This document shows, in pieces, positions 42,490 to 51,493 of a DNA stretch of 64,000 bases. This stretch comes from DATJGR01 sp963735085. GTDB taxonomy: Bacteria > Pseudomonadota > Gammaproteobacteria > Pseudomonadales > Azotimanducaceae. The translations under genes were made by a program, and so were the position numbers. The DNA is taken from the NCBI GenBank assembly GCA_963735085.1, contig CAVTJP010000005.1, forward strand, positions 1,302,001 to 1,366,000, given 5' to 3'. Every line of letters begins with the position of its first letter. The stretch's first letter is position 1. The notes under the pieces are model-generated. The model was not told the origin of the DNA. It searched no databases and saw only the letters and a program-made list of their open reading frames with translations.

Positions 42490-43980
42490 ATGTTTCGAAC
42501 CGACGGGCGGGTGACCTGGCCGGTCAAGTTATGGTACTCGGCCGGACAAACCGGTCAGTCCGTCACCGACTTTGGTTTCGGCACGCTGCTGTTCATCTAC
42601 TACAACCAGGTGTTGGGCCTGTCGGGCTCCTATACCGGGCTCGGCGTGGCCATTGCGCTGTTCTTCGACGCGCTATGCGATCCCGCGGTCGGCTCATGGT
42701 CGGACGGGTTTCAGTCGAAGTGGGGTCGCCGGCATCTGTTCATGGCCGCGGCGATCCTGCCGCTCGGGCTGATGTTCTTCGGCCTGTTCTGGCCGCCCGC
42801 AGAGCTGTCGCAGATTCAGCTGTTTCTTTGGTTCACGCTGTTCAGCGTGCTGGTGCGCACGGCGCTTTCGTTCTTCAACGTGCCGTATCTGTCGCTCGGT
42901 GCTGAACTGTCACAGGACTATTCAGAGCGTACGCAGATCGTCGCGGTGCGCATCGTCGTTGGTGCAATCTCGATCCTGTCGATCTCGGCGATCGGTTGGA
43001 ATTTCTTCTTCGTCAGCTCACCGCACGATCTGACACCCCAACTCACGCGCGCGCCGTACTTTGCATATGCGATTGCGTCCGCGGTGGTGATGGTGTGTGT
43101 GTTGTCGGCTTCCACACTGTTCACAGCACGGTCGATTCCGCATCTCGCGGGTTCGCGGCAGCTGCCGCGCCGTTTTGGCGCGCGGCGGGTCTATCAGGAT
43201 CTGTACGAGGCACTGCACAACGATTCGTTCAGGGCGTTGTTCGTCGGCACGCTGATCTACTTCGTCTACGCCGGCACACAGGGCGCGCTGTGGATGCATT
43301 TGATGACGTTCTACTGGCAGTTCGATACCAAGACAATTCAATGGATCCAATACGCCGGGATCATCGGCGCGATCTCGGGTGTTCCCCTCGCCCCTGCGTT
43401 TAATCGTTGGTTCGACAAAAAGTGGACCGTCATCGTCGGTGTGGCTATCGGTGCGGCGTGCGACAACACGCCAATCCTGCTGAACCTGGGCGGCGTGATG
43501 CCCCACAATCTCGAGATCCTTGCCGGCGTGTTGATCGCATTGTCGTTCATCGGTTCGTTCTTCGGCGTACAAGCATCGATCACCGTTGCGTCGATGATGG
43601 GCGATGTGGCCGACGAGCACGAACTCAAACACGGCACGCGCCAGGAAGGCGTCTATTTCGGCTCGTACAGTTTCTCTTCGAAATGCACGGGGGCGTTCGG
43701 CAATATGATCGCCGGTGTGGCGATTGACCTGATCGGCCTGAATCCTGCGTCGAAGCCCGGCGAAGTGCCTGTCGACGTATTGAATCACTTCGCCGCGTCC
43801 TACGGACTGATCGCGCTGTTGATCGTCGCCGCCATCTGGGTGTTTCTGCCGTATTCGTTGAACAGCAAACGGCACGCTGGAGTGCTGGCAGAGCTTGCCA
43901 GGCGACGCGTGGCGGAGCTGATCGCCAACGGTAGTCCTGTTGTCAAAAGCGGGGTTGAATCGAAGGAGATTGCGATATGA
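42490..43980 (+). CDS. MFS transporter of the GPH (MelB-like) cation symporter family
   Basis: A 496-residue inner membrane transporter with about 12 hydrophobic segments. Its N-terminus WPVKLWYSAGQTGQSVTDFGFGTLLFIYYNQVLGL and the motif between helices 2 and 3, FDALCDPAVGSWSDGFQSKWGRRHLFM, are typical of the glycoside-pentoside-hexuronide family. Another GPH hallmark is LGAELSQDYSERTQIVAVRI. In proteobacteria such carriers are often linked to uptake of hydrophobic or glycosidic substrates; the substrate is unknown here. Its stop overlaps the following oxidoreductase start by 4 bases. ATG 42490 was chosen over 42388 by comparison with family N-termini. Confidence 0.85.
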   Translation: MFRTDGRVTWPVKLWYSAGQTGQSVTDFGFGTLLFIYYNQVLGLSGSYTGLGVAIALFFDALCDPAVGSWSDGFQSKWGRRHLFMAAAILPLGLMFFGLFWPPAELSQIQLFLWFTLFSVLVRTALSFFNVPYLSLGAELSQDYSERTQIVAVRIVVGAISILSISAIGWNFFFVSSPHDLTPQLTRAPYFAYAIASAVVMVCVLSASTLFTARSIPHLAGSRQLPRRFGARRVYQDLYEALHNDSFRALFVGTLIYFVYAGTQGALWMHLMTFYWQFDTKTIQWIQYAGIIGAISGVPLAPAFNRWFDKKWTVIVGVAIGAACDNTPILLNLGGVMPHNLEILAGVLIALSFIGSFFGVQASITVASMMGDVADEHELKHGTRQEGVYFGSYSFSSKCTGAFGNMIAGVAIDLIGLNPASKPGEVPVDVLNHFAASYGLIALLIVAAIWVFLPYSLNSKRHAGVLAELARRRVAELIANGSPVVKSGVESKEIAI

Positions 43981-44840
43981 AGCGAGGGGTCCTGACGGCA
44001 ACCGAACAGTTCGACGGTGGCGCGCTTGTTGAATTCGCACAGGCGCTCGAAGCGCGTGGCTACGACAGCCTGTGGTTGCCCGAGCTGTTCGGCCGCGAGC
44101 CGATCGCCACCGCCGGTTATCTGCTCGGCCGGACGCGCAATATCTCGATCGCAACGGGCATCGCGAACGTTTATGTCCGCGATGCGCACGCGACAGCGCA
44201 GGCGCGCCGAACACTGAACGAACTCTCCGGCGGGCGCTTCATGCTCGGGCTCGGTGTTTCGAACGCGCAACTGAACGATATGCGTGGCCATACCTGGCAA
44301 TCACCGCTGCGCAAGATGACCACGTATCTCGATACGCTGGACACCGTGAAGGTGGCCTCGCCGGTACCGGCACAAACCGGTCCGACATACATCGCCGCAC
44401 ATGGACCCCAACTGCAGAAGTTGGGGGCCAGGCGTGCGAACGGTGTGATCACCTACCTGATGACGCCGCAGCACACACGCGAATCGCGTGCCCGAATCGG
44501 GCCGAGCGCGGAGTTGAACGTCGTCGCGATGTTCCTCGCCGAAGAGAACCCCGACGTTGCGCGCGCCAAAGCCCGTGCCGGTATCAAGGTATATGTGGGT
44601 CTCGACTACTACCACCGCGAATGGCGCAAGCTTGGCTTCACCGATGCGGATTTTACTGATGGCGGCAGCGATCGGTTGGTCGATACACTCGTGGCCTGGG
44701 GCGATGCGGATGTGTTGCGCGGACGGCTTGCCGCGTTCGAAGACGCCGGCGCGACGCGCGTGATTGTGATGCCGTTCGGCGTGCAGACGAAGAGCGGCGT
44801 CGATCTGCGTGTGTTGGACGCACTGGCGGTGAAACGTTGA
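43977..44840 (+). CDS. Luciferase-like (LLM class) flavin- or F420-dependent oxidoreductase
   Basis: A 287-residue TIM-barrel protein of the luciferase-like superfamily. ALEARGYDSLWLPELFGREPIATAGYLLGRT is the typical opening; GRFMLGLGVSN and GPTYIAAHGPQLQKLGARRANG follow. Related proteins in actinobacteria use F420; in gammaproteobacteria FMN is more likely, and the cofactor cannot be settled from sequence alone. It is translationally coupled (ATGA) to the upstream GPH transporter, suggesting it acts on the imported compound. Reaction unknown. Confidence 0.85.
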   Translation: MKRGVLTATEQFDGGALVEFAQALEARGYDSLWLPELFGREPIATAGYLLGRTRNISIATGIANVYVRDAHATAQARRTLNELSGGRFMLGLGVSNAQLNDMRGHTWQSPLRKMTTYLDTLDTVKVASPVPAQTGPTYIAAHGPQLQKLGARRANGVITYLMTPQHTRESRARIGPSAELNVVAMFLAEENPDVARAKARAGIKVYVGLDYYHREWRKLGFTDADFTDGGSDRLVDTLVAWGDADVLRGRLAAFEDAGATRVIVMPFGVQTKSGVDLRVLDALAVKR

Positions 44841-44924
44841 CTCATCGCGCGACACGGCCGCTCGCCAGGCTTGGGCTTGAGATCTGCGCTCGCGAAATGC
44901 GCTTGAAGGATTGAGAGGAGCGAA

Positions 44925-45425
44925 ATGTCTGACGAAGACGACCTGGGAACGATCAAACGAACCAACGGCTGCTTCGAGGCGCGCCTCGAGCGGCTTCTCG
45001 AACACGATCAGCAACAGGTGTGGGCGATGCTGACGGACCCGGCCCGGCTGCCGGAATGGCTCGCGCCCGGAGAACTGTCGATGTACGAAGGCGGTCCTGC
45101 GAAGCTCAATTTCCCGGAGAGCGGCACGGTGATCGACAGCGTCGTCAGCGCAATCGATGCGCCGCGGCTGATCGAATATTCCTGGAGCGGGCCCGGTGAG
45201 CCGCAACGGCCGGTGCGCTGGGAACTGGCCGCGAGAGGCGGCGCTACGCAGCTCGCGCTGACGCTGCGGATTCCCGACACCGAGGACATTGCGCGTTCGT
45301 GCGCCGGCTGGGAGGCGCACCTGATGATGCTGCTCGCGGCGATCGAAGGCGTGCCGATCAAATTTCCGTTCGAACGTTTCAAGGCGACGCGCGAGGCCTA
45401 CAAGGCGCTCGTTGCGGCAGCGTAA
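44925..45425 (+). CDS. SRPBCC (AHSA1/START-like) family protein
   Basis: A 166-residue protein with the helix-grip fold signature: FEARLERLLEHDQQQVWAMLTDPARLPEWLAPGE at the N-terminus, and a C-terminal helix with CAGWEAHLMMLLAAIEG, the W-x-x-x-L pattern of AHSA1-type SRPBCC domains. No catalytic residues are known for the group; it binds hydrophobic ligands. The gene follows the LLM gene by 84 bases, with GAGAGGAG as a good ribosome-binding site. Confidence 0.85.
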   Translation: MSDEDDLGTIKRTNGCFEARLERLLEHDQQQVWAMLTDPARLPEWLAPGELSMYEGGPAKLNFPESGTVIDSVVSAIDAPRLIEYSWSGPGEPQRPVRWELAARGGATQLALTLRIPDTEDIARSCAGWEAHLMMLLAAIEGVPIKFPFERFKATREAYKALVAAA

Positions 45426-45495
45426 TCGACGTAGCTCGATCGCGCTGAGGCCCAATCGTCTCTGCATCGATCTTTTGCAGCCCGACCGCCTTTAA

Positions 45496-46398
45496 GTGAA
45501 CACACCGCTGCGACGTTATTCAGCCGTTGGCGTATCGTTCGCCGTCGCGGGCGTGTTGTGTTTTTCGCTGCGGCCGATCCTGATCAAGCTCGCCTACGAA
45601 TGGGCGCAGGATCCGATCACGTTGCTCGCGATGCGCATGGCGTTTGCAGCGCCATTCTTCGTGGGCGCGGCGTTCTGGAGCGGGCGGGAAGCTGTGGCCA
45701 GACCGATGGTGCGGCGCGACTTTGCGTTGGTGGTTGGGCTCGGATTGCTGAGCTACTACGCGGCGAGCTTTTTGGACTTTCTCGCGTTGCAGTACATCAG
45801 CGCTGGACTGGGGCGGTTGGTGTTGTTTCTGTATCCGACAATCGTGGTCGTGTTGTCGGCGCTCTTCCTGGCACGGCCGATGACTGCTCGCGAACTGGTC
45901 GCACTCGTGCTCACCTACCTCGGACTCGCGCTGGTGTTGCTGAAGACGGTGATGGGCAGCCGCAGTGTCTGGCTCGGTGTTGCGCTGGCGCTGGCGAGTT
46001 CCGTCTGTTACGCGGTGTATCTCGTGGCGGGCGCGCAAGTGATCGCCAGGGTCGGTTCGTTGCGCTTCAGCGCGTATGCGATGGTTGCGGCGACGATCGC
46101 GTGCGTGCTGCAGTTCGTGGTGCTGCGGCCGCTTGGCGCGCTCGATGTACCAGCGCCGGTGTTCGGCTATGCCGCGGTGATGGCGGTCGTAAGCACTGTG
46201 GTGCCGGTGTTCCTCACCGCAGAGGCGCTGCGGCGGGTAGGCGCCAACACCGTTGCCATTGTCGGTGCATTGGGGCCGGTCTCGACAATCTTCCTCGCCT
46301 GGCTGGGTCTGGAAGAGGTGATGACCCCTGTTCAACTCATCGGCGTAGCGCTGGTGCTTGCCGGGGTGCTGACGGTGAGCCTGAAGCCGGGTCGCTGA
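45496..46398 (+). CDS. DMT-superfamily EamA transporter
   Basis: A 300-residue inner membrane protein with ten hydrophobic segments arranged as two EamA repeats (about 10-145 and 155-295). Typical pieces are DPITLLAMRMAFAAPFF in the first half, FLALQYISAGLGRLVLFLYP, and EALRRVGANTVAIVGALGPV with GLEEVMTPVQLIGVALVLAGV in the second. It is a likely metabolite exporter; the substrate is unknown. It starts at GTG 45496. Confidence 0.87.
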   Translation: MNTPLRRYSAVGVSFAVAGVLCFSLRPILIKLAYEWAQDPITLLAMRMAFAAPFFVGAAFWSGREAVARPMVRRDFALVVGLGLLSYYAASFLDFLALQYISAGLGRLVLFLYPTIVVVLSALFLARPMTARELVALVLTYLGLALVLLKTVMGSRSVWLGVALALASSVCYAVYLVAGAQVIARVGSLRFSAYAMVAATIACVLQFVVLRPLGALDVPAPVFGYAAVMAVVSTVVPVFLTAEALRRVGANTVAIVGALGPVSTIFLAWLGLEEVMTPVQLIGVALVLAGVLTVSLKPGR

Positions 46399-46414
46399 CG
46401 AACGATTTTACGGT

Positions 46415-46424
46415 GCACTACACT
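46415..46424 (+). promoter_or_regulatory. GCACTACACT element upstream of the SDR gene
   Basis: A copy of the recurring element, 75 bases before the SDR ATG, preceded by GATTTTACGGT, similar to GAATATACGGC at the LpxL-like copy. CTGACG lies 18 bases before TACACT and could be a weak -35. Confidence 0.45.
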
Positions 46425-46499
46425 AGGCGTTACCTTGGGCGGCCAAATGGTTCCGCAAGCCTGCAACAATACTGTGCATACACGAAGGGAGAATGATCG

Positions 46500-47390
46500 A
46501 TGAGTGAGTTCAAAGACAAGGTGGTCGTCATCACCGGCGCCGGCAACGGCCTCGGCAAGGCCCACGCGCTGGAATTTGCCAAGCGCGGCGCCAAGGTGGT
46601 GGTCAACGATCTCGGCGGTAAAGGTGACGGCACCGGCGCGGGTGATGCGGCTGATCAGGTGGTGAAGGAGATTCTCGCTGCCGGTGGCACGGCGATCGCC
46701 AACAAGGCGTCGGTGTCATCGAAGGAAGGCGCGAAGTCGATCATCGACGACGCCGTGAAAGCGTTCGGCACGGTCCACATCCTCGTCAATAACGCCGGCA
46801 TCCTGCGCGACAAGAGCTTCAAGAAGATGCCGCTCGAAGATTGGGACCTTGTGATCAACGTGCACCTGAACGGCACCGCGTATGTCACGCATGCCGCATG
46901 GCCGATCATGTACGACCAGAACTACGGCCGCATCGTGCTGACGAGTTCGGTGTCGGGCATCTACGGCAACTTCGGCCAGGCGAACTATGGCGCAGCGAAG
47001 ATGGGCATGCTCGGGCTGATGAACGTGCTGGAAAAGGAAGGCGCATCGAAGAACATTCGTGTGAACGTCCTGGCGCCTGCGGCCGAGACACGGCTGATCG
47101 GGACGATTCCCGGCGTCAAGGTGGACCCCGACAATCCGGATCCGATGCGCCACCCCAAGATCGTCACGCCCGCAGTGCTGTTGATGTGCGCGGAGGACGC
47201 GCCGACAGGCAAAGTGATTCACGCCGGCAACGGCCGCTTTTCGTGTTCGGCAATTTTCACGAATGACAACATCGAATTCGATGCCGACGTCACGTACGAA
47301 GATCTGCTCGAGAAGAAAGATCAGTTGCTCGATATGAGCCACGCGACCGAAGCCGCGCTGCGGACACGCAGACGCGCGGGCACGCGCTAA
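46500..47390 (+). CDS. Short-chain dehydrogenase, peroxisomal-type hydroxyacyl-CoA dehydrogenase-like
   Basis: A 296-residue classical SDR. The cofactor motif is TGAGNGLGKAHALEFAKRGA, then VVNDLGGKGDGTG, NNAGILRDKSF, and the catalytic Ser-Tyr-Lys in SSVSGIYGNFGQANYGAAKMG. The VVNDLGG block and the extended C-terminus resemble the (3R)-hydroxyacyl-CoA dehydrogenase part of 17-beta-HSD4/multifunctional beta-oxidation enzymes. A role in side-chain or fatty acyl oxidation fits the acyl-CoA dehydrogenase nearby, but this is inference. GGGAG at 46488-46492 is the ribosome-binding site. Confidence 0.88.
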   Translation: MSEFKDKVVVITGAGNGLGKAHALEFAKRGAKVVVNDLGGKGDGTGAGDAADQVVKEILAAGGTAIANKASVSSKEGAKSIIDDAVKAFGTVHILVNNAGILRDKSFKKMPLEDWDLVINVHLNGTAYVTHAAWPIMYDQNYGRIVLTSSVSGIYGNFGQANYGAAKMGMLGLMNVLEKEGASKNIRVNVLAPAAETRLIGTIPGVKVDPDNPDPMRHPKIVTPAVLLMCAEDAPTGKVIHAGNGRFSCSAIFTNDNIEFDADVTYEDLLEKKDQLLDMSHATEAALRTRRRAGTR

Positions 47391-47454
47391 CGGACCAGCT
47401 TGGTGGCGAGCCGGCGCATGTCTTCAGATGCGCGCCGGTTGCGGTCAGAGACTG

Positions 47455-47871
47455 ATGTCGCCGTCGCTTGCGGTTTTCGCCGTGAACGCAATCGTCCTCG
47501 TACACCTTGCGTTCATCGCCTTCGTATTGTTCGGCGCGTGGTTGGCGCTGCAATGGAAGTGGGTCGCTGTGCTGCACGTCCCTGCGTTCGCGTGGGGTGC
47601 GGCCGTCGAGTTCCGATCGGCACAATGTCCGTTGACGCCGCTCGAACAGTGGCTGCGCAGGCTTGCGGGCGACGGGGGCTACAGGGGCGGTTTCGTTGAG
47701 CACTACATCATGCCGGTGATCTATCCTGCCGGACTCACGCCCGCAGTGCAGTTCTGGCTTGGTGTTGTCGTTGTCACGCTCAACGTTGCGATCTACGTAT
47801 GGATTCTGTTTCGGTGGCGTCGCATGTCGAGTCGCGCGATGATCGCACCGGCCATGGACAGCAAGACATGA
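47455..47871 (+). CDS. DUF2784 family membrane protein
   Basis: A 138-residue small membrane protein with about three to four hydrophobic segments: an N-terminal helix with VNAIVLVHLAFIAFVLFGAW, a loop GAAVEFRSAQCPLTPLEQWLR, GGFVEHYIMPVIYPAGLT, and a last helix (FWLGVVVVTLNVAIYVWILF). The CPLTPLE-W and HYIxPxIYP blocks are the DUF2784 signature. Function unknown. ATG 47455 gives the family start; the stop overlaps the next start by 4 bases. Confidence 0.82.
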   Translation: MSPSLAVFAVNAIVLVHLAFIAFVLFGAWLALQWKWVAVLHVPAFAWGAAVEFRSAQCPLTPLEQWLRRLAGDGGYRGGFVEHYIMPVIYPAGLTPAVQFWLGVVVVTLNVAIYVWILFRWRRMSSRAMIAPAMDSKT

Positions 47872-48365
47872 CCGATCGAAACGCATTCACTCCGGACGAG
47901 TGGACACTGCTGCGGTTGACGCCATCGTTCGTCGCTGTCGGCGTGGTCGCGGCCGATGGGTCAGGTCTGTTTTCGTCGATTAAGGAGGCACTCGCCGGAT
48001 CGAACGAAATGACTGACGCGCTCGATGCGAATCGCGATCTCGAGTTGTTCGCGGCGCTCATGGCCGACCGTCATGCCCCGGAATTGCCGGATGTCGAAGC
48101 GTTGCTGGGTCGCGGCTCGAACGAAACGCAAATGCAGAACTTCAAAGAAGCTGCGCTCGCCCGCGTCGGCGCCGCTGTAGCGCTGCTGTCCCGCAAGGCG
48201 TCCCATGCGGAGGTCGATGCCTATCGGAAGCTGCTCATACGGGTCGCCGAACGCGCAGCGGACGCATCGAAGGAGGGCGGTTTCCTCGGCTTTGGTGGCG
48301 TCCGCGTCAGCGCCAAAGAGCGCGCCTTCATCGAACTGGTGAGCAAGGCAGCCGCAATCGACTGA
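47868..48365 (+). CDS. Hypothetical protein coupled to the DUF2784 gene
   Basis: A 165-residue soluble protein I do not recognise. It opens with FTPDEWTLLRLTPSFVAVGV, contains DGSGLFSSIKEALAGSN, and ends with a helical pattern in which AERAADASKEGGFLGFGGVRVS stands before a last helix. It shows no signal peptide and no catalytic motif. It overlaps the DUF2784 gene by 4 bases, so the two are co-translated and may act together. Confidence 0.7.
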   Translation: MTDRNAFTPDEWTLLRLTPSFVAVGVVAADGSGLFSSIKEALAGSNEMTDALDANRDLELFAALMADRHAPELPDVEALLGRGSNETQMQNFKEAALARVGAAVALLSRKASHAEVDAYRKLLIRVAERAADASKEGGFLGFGGVRVSAKERAFIELVSKAAAID

Positions 48366-48371
48366 TCGTAG

Positions 48372-48381
48372 GCACTACACT
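48372..48381 (+). promoter_or_regulatory. GCACTACACT element in a convergent gene junction
   Basis: A copy of the recurring element in the 14-base space between two convergent genes, overlapping the stop codon of the SleB-type gene. There is no forward gene immediately downstream, so it is unlikely to be a normal promoter here. Confidence 0.35.
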
Positions 48382-48994
48382 AGTGGTGGTGGGGCTTGTA
48401 GAAGACAAAATCGTTGACGGTGGCGGTTTTGATGTACTTTGCGGCCCAACTGGGTGTCATGGCCCGCTGATGGAAATACAAGGCACCCCCGGTACGGTCC
48501 GGTAGTCGTTGGTTCAGCGCCCGGCGTGCGATTTCCTTATCAATCGCGTAGGGCGCGTCTTCCCAGGCATGATCGGAACGCCCGTCGCACCACCACGAAA
48601 ACTGGCAGAGCCCCGCTTCGTTACCTTGCTTGACGACCTTACATACGGTGTTTGGAAACGTGCTGCTACGCAATCGATTCATAACGACGTTCGCGACCGC
48701 TTCCATAGCGGCGCGTGTCTCGCCGCGCGCTTCCCAGTAGAGCGTACGTGCGAGACAGGTCAAGGGGTCGTTCAACGGCTTTGCGCCGGTTGGATCGAAC
48801 ACCTGCGCTTCGGGGCGTCTGATCATGTCGGCTGCCGGAACGGTCACGTTGCCGGCAGCCGCATCCTGCTCCAATGCGGTGGCCTTGTGTTCGGTGGCCT
48901 TCGGAGAGACGAGGTGCTGCTCCGGCACCTTCCGGTTACAGCCCGTCAGCACGACGAATGCCAGAAGCAGCCCGACAAACGCCGCGCTCTTCAC
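48380..48994 (-). CDS. SleB/CwlJ-type cell wall hydrolase lipoprotein
   Basis: A 204-residue predicted lipoprotein: KSAAFVGLLLAFVVLTGCNRK has the lipobox LTGC, giving a lipid-anchored Cys near residue 19. The C-terminal Hydrolase_2 domain (about 75-200) carries LARTLYWEARGETRAAMEAVANVVMNR, with the catalytic Glu of the ARTLYxEARGE motif, and AGLCQFSWWCDG. Such domains cleave peptidoglycan; outside spore formers their role is probably wall remodelling. The GTG start at 48994 is 10 bases after the acyl-CoA dehydrogenase stop. The frame is open further upstream, but only this start gives an export signal. Confidence 0.83.
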   Translation of the reverse strand: MKSAAFVGLLLAFVVLTGCNRKVPEQHLVSPKATEHKATALEQDAAAGNVTVPAADMIRRPEAQVFDPTGAKPLNDPLTCLARTLYWEARGETRAAMEAVANVVMNRLRSSTFPNTVCKVVKQGNEAGLCQFSWWCDGRSDHAWEDAPYAIDKEIARRALNQRLPDRTGGALYFHQRAMTPSWAAKYIKTATVNDFVFYKPHHH

Positions 48995-49004
48995 CGAGTC
49001 ACGC

Positions 49005-50318
49005 TCAAGAAAGCTTGGCCGGCCCGTACAACTGCGTGAAGTCGTTCTTCTTCGGCCCTGCGTAGCCGAATAGATACGCACCGACTTTGCGCATCTGAAT
49101 CTCTTCCGAACCTTCGGTGATCCGATAGCGCCGATGGTGTCGATAGATGTGTTCGAACGGCTTGTGGCGTGAATAGCCCATGCCGCCGTGCACCTGCATC
49201 GCCCGGTCGGCCGCGTCGCAGCACAGCCGATTGCCGATGTAGTTGCACATCGACACGCGATCGGAGATCTGCCGTTCGACTTCCCGGTGCGGCATCTCGT
49301 CGATCGCAACGGCGGTTTCACGTATCAACAGCCGCAACATCTGCGCCTGCGTGTGCAGTTCGATCAGCGGCCACTGAATCGCCTGGTTGTTCGATAGCGG
49401 TTTGCCGAACGGCTTGCGTTGCCGCGAATACGCAACGCTTTCGTTGATGCAGTACGCCGCCGCACCGAGCGATGAGGCCGCCTGACGAATTCGGTTCTGG
49501 TGCACGAAGCTCTGACCGATTGCCAGCCCTCCGCCGATTTCGCCCCAGTAGCTGTCTTCTGCGATCCACACGTTCGTCAGCGACACGCGCGGATGGTCGG
49601 TGGGCATGTTGAACGTCCAAAGGTACTCCTCCACCTTCACGCCGGGCGCGTCGGCCGGAACGATGAAGCAGGTGATACCGCGCGCGTCACCGTCGTTACC
49701 ACTGGTGCGCGTGAACGTCATGATGTAGTTCGCGTGATGCATGCCGGTGGTCCACATCTTCTCACCGTTGATCAACCAGCCGGGCTTACCATCCTTCGTT
49801 TGCGGCACCGCACGCGTTTCCATGAACGTCGCGTCCGAGCCGTGGTTCGGTTCGGTCAAACCAAAGCCGGTACGCAGGCGCCCGTTCATTACGTCGTCGC
49901 CGTAGCGTTTGAATTGATCCGGTGTCGCGAATTCTTCGAACATCACGATGAACGGGTTGTTGCCGACGATCGAGTGTTCGGTCTGCAGATCGTTGAACAG
50001 ACCCAGACCTTTCGCGGCGAGATGCTCGCGAATCACCGCCATCCACAGATTGGAACCGCCTTTGCCGCCGTATTTCTTCGGCCACGCGAAACGCAGATGC
50101 CCGGCTTCGTCGGCTTTCTTGCGCGCTTCGCCGAGCAGGGCTTCCCACTCGGCGCGCGGCATGCCGTTGTTGTCCCAGTCGGTGCGCGCGTGTTCACGGC
50201 GGTGATCGAAGAAGCGGACGTTATCGTCGCGGTTCTGGATCGGCATGATCTCTTTGTCGATGAAGAGATCGAGTTCGTCGAGGTAATCCTGCAGTTCCGT
50301 TGGGATTTTGAAGTCCAT
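49005..50318 (-). CDS. Acyl-CoA dehydrogenase
   Basis: A 437-residue FAD enzyme. The N-terminal helical domain begins DFKIPTELQDYLDELDLFID. FGLTEPNHGSDATFMETRA is the FAD/substrate loop, and WLINGEKMWTTGMHHANYIM follows. The C-terminal helical domain has AYSRQRKPFGKPLSNNQAIQ and ends with QVHGGMGYSRHKPFEHIYR and RITEGSEEIQMRKV; the Glu of TEGS sits where MCAD-type enzymes have their catalytic base. The substrate is not predictable. Its 5' end overlaps the LysR gene by 98 bases in another frame, suggesting coupled expression. Confidence 0.92.
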   Translation of the reverse strand: MDFKIPTELQDYLDELDLFIDKEIMPIQNRDDNVRFFDHRREHARTDWDNNGMPRAEWEALLGEARKKADEAGHLRFAWPKKYGGKGGSNLWMAVIREHLAAKGLGLFNDLQTEHSIVGNNPFIVMFEEFATPDQFKRYGDDVMNGRLRTGFGLTEPNHGSDATFMETRAVPQTKDGKPGWLINGEKMWTTGMHHANYIMTFTRTSGNDGDARGITCFIVPADAPGVKVEEYLWTFNMPTDHPRVSLTNVWIAEDSYWGEIGGGLAIGQSFVHQNRIRQAASSLGAAAYCINESVAYSRQRKPFGKPLSNNQAIQWPLIELHTQAQMLRLLIRETAVAIDEMPHREVERQISDRVSMCNYIGNRLCCDAADRAMQVHGGMGYSRHKPFEHIYRHHRRYRITEGSEEIQMRKVGAYLFGYAGPKKNDFTQLYGPAKLS

Positions 50319-51327
50319 CGATGGTGTTCCTTTCGTCTTTTGGGACAGTGTAACGTGCGTTGGGTACCGGCAGATCCCGATACCTTCGGACGAGCGTCTG
50401 CTCCGCTTGCGCGACGCTTGCTTCGGCGGTGCGCACCTCTTCCATATAGGCCACGGCAGCCGGACTCAGCGGTTGGTCTTTCGCGTATACAAAGCCATAC
50501 CTCGTCGTCGGGGCGAGGTCCGCCACCGGCACGATGCGTATCCGATCATCTGCGAGGGCCTCGGCCGCCGTGATCAGCGGCATCAGGGCAACCGCGTCGG
50601 TGTCGGCGAGCATGTCGGCGAACTGCGTCAGCGTGTCGAGTTCGATCGCCGGCACGAAGTCGCCGTTGCGATCGATGTGCCCCGCGCGCCCGAGCGCTTT
50701 GGGAAAGTTCGAGACAATGCGCGGCGGCAGCCGCGTCGACATCCACTGGAATCTCATCAGGTCCGATAGCGACACACTGGGTTGCTCGAGAATCGGATGC
50801 CCGGGGCGACAACAGAACAGAGCGGTGTGCTCGCCGAGCAACTCGGTCTCCACGCGCGGGTCCGCTGCGGCGCGGGAGTGCTCGAGCATTCCAACGTCGG
50901 CCCGACCTTCGAGCACCGCATTCAGAAGGTCACCCGGATGGTTGTGGACGTGTGCCGAAATTTGGCAATTCGGGTGTTTGGCGCCGAAGCGTCCCACGGC
51001 GGTGAAGCCCGAGATGACGCCGGCGTACGGCGCGAGTGCGATGTGCAGTGTTTCGGTTCGAGCCGCAAGCAGTTCCTTGACCTCGCGAACGAGTGCCTCA
51101 TGGTCGTCGAGCAGCACCCTGCCGCGGCGCAGGACGATCTCGCCGAATTTCGTTACCACGACGCGCCCTCGGACTCGATCGAACAACTGGACGCCCAAAT
51201 CGGCCTCGAGTGCCTGAATACTGCGTGTCAACGCCGGCTGGGAAATGCGCAGTGCGGCGGCCGCGCGCCCGAAATGCGCGTGTTCGGCCAAACTGAGTGC
51301 GTGCTGTAGGCGGCGTTGAGTAATCAC
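50221..51327 (-). CDS. LysR family transcriptional regulator
   Basis: A LysR regulator with an N-terminal winged HTH: LQHALSLAEHAHFGRAAAALRISQPALTRSIQALE, followed by an effector-binding domain (LHIALAPYAGVISGF, GRADVGMLEHSR, then VALMPLITAAEALAD). The start is uncertain: GTG 51327 is used here because it gives the standard distance to the HTH; ATG 51366 and ATG 51360 are alternatives. The protein is about 368 residues, longer than the usual 300-320, because its last 33 codons run on a different frame into the acyl-CoA dehydrogenase gene. It is divergent from the sulfatase at 51494 and could control both sides. Confidence 0.88.
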   Translation of the reverse strand: MITQRRLQHALSLAEHAHFGRAAAALRISQPALTRSIQALEADLGVQLFDRVRGRVVVTKFGEIVLRRGRVLLDDHEALVREVKELLAARTETLHIALAPYAGVISGFTAVGRFGAKHPNCQISAHVHNHPGDLLNAVLEGRADVGMLEHSRAAADPRVETELLGEHTALFCCRPGHPILEQPSVSLSDLMRFQWMSTRLPPRIVSNFPKALGRAGHIDRNGDFVPAIELDTLTQFADMLADTDAVALMPLITAAEALADDRIRIVPVADLAPTTRYGFVYAKDQPLSPAAVAYMEEVRTAEASVAQAEQTLVRRYRDLPVPNARYTVPKDERNTIDGLQNPNGTAGLPRRTRSLHRQRDHADPEPRR

Positions 51328-51493
51328 GATAACCAAGAGGGTATCAAGGCGGGTCACCATTTGCATTGGCGCGCCGTGCGCCGCGGCGCTAGAGTTCTAG
51401 CCAATCGGCCGGTGCGTTCGCGATCTGTGTTGCCGGAAAGCGCCAGGTCGCCCATCGACAGTCGCTCATCTAACAGACTAACTAGGGGGTACC

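Noticed and set aside
48372..48381. Promoter function for this copy of the GCACTACACT element
   Set aside because: It points into the 3' end of a convergent gene with no forward gene close downstream, so it was kept only as a motif copy.
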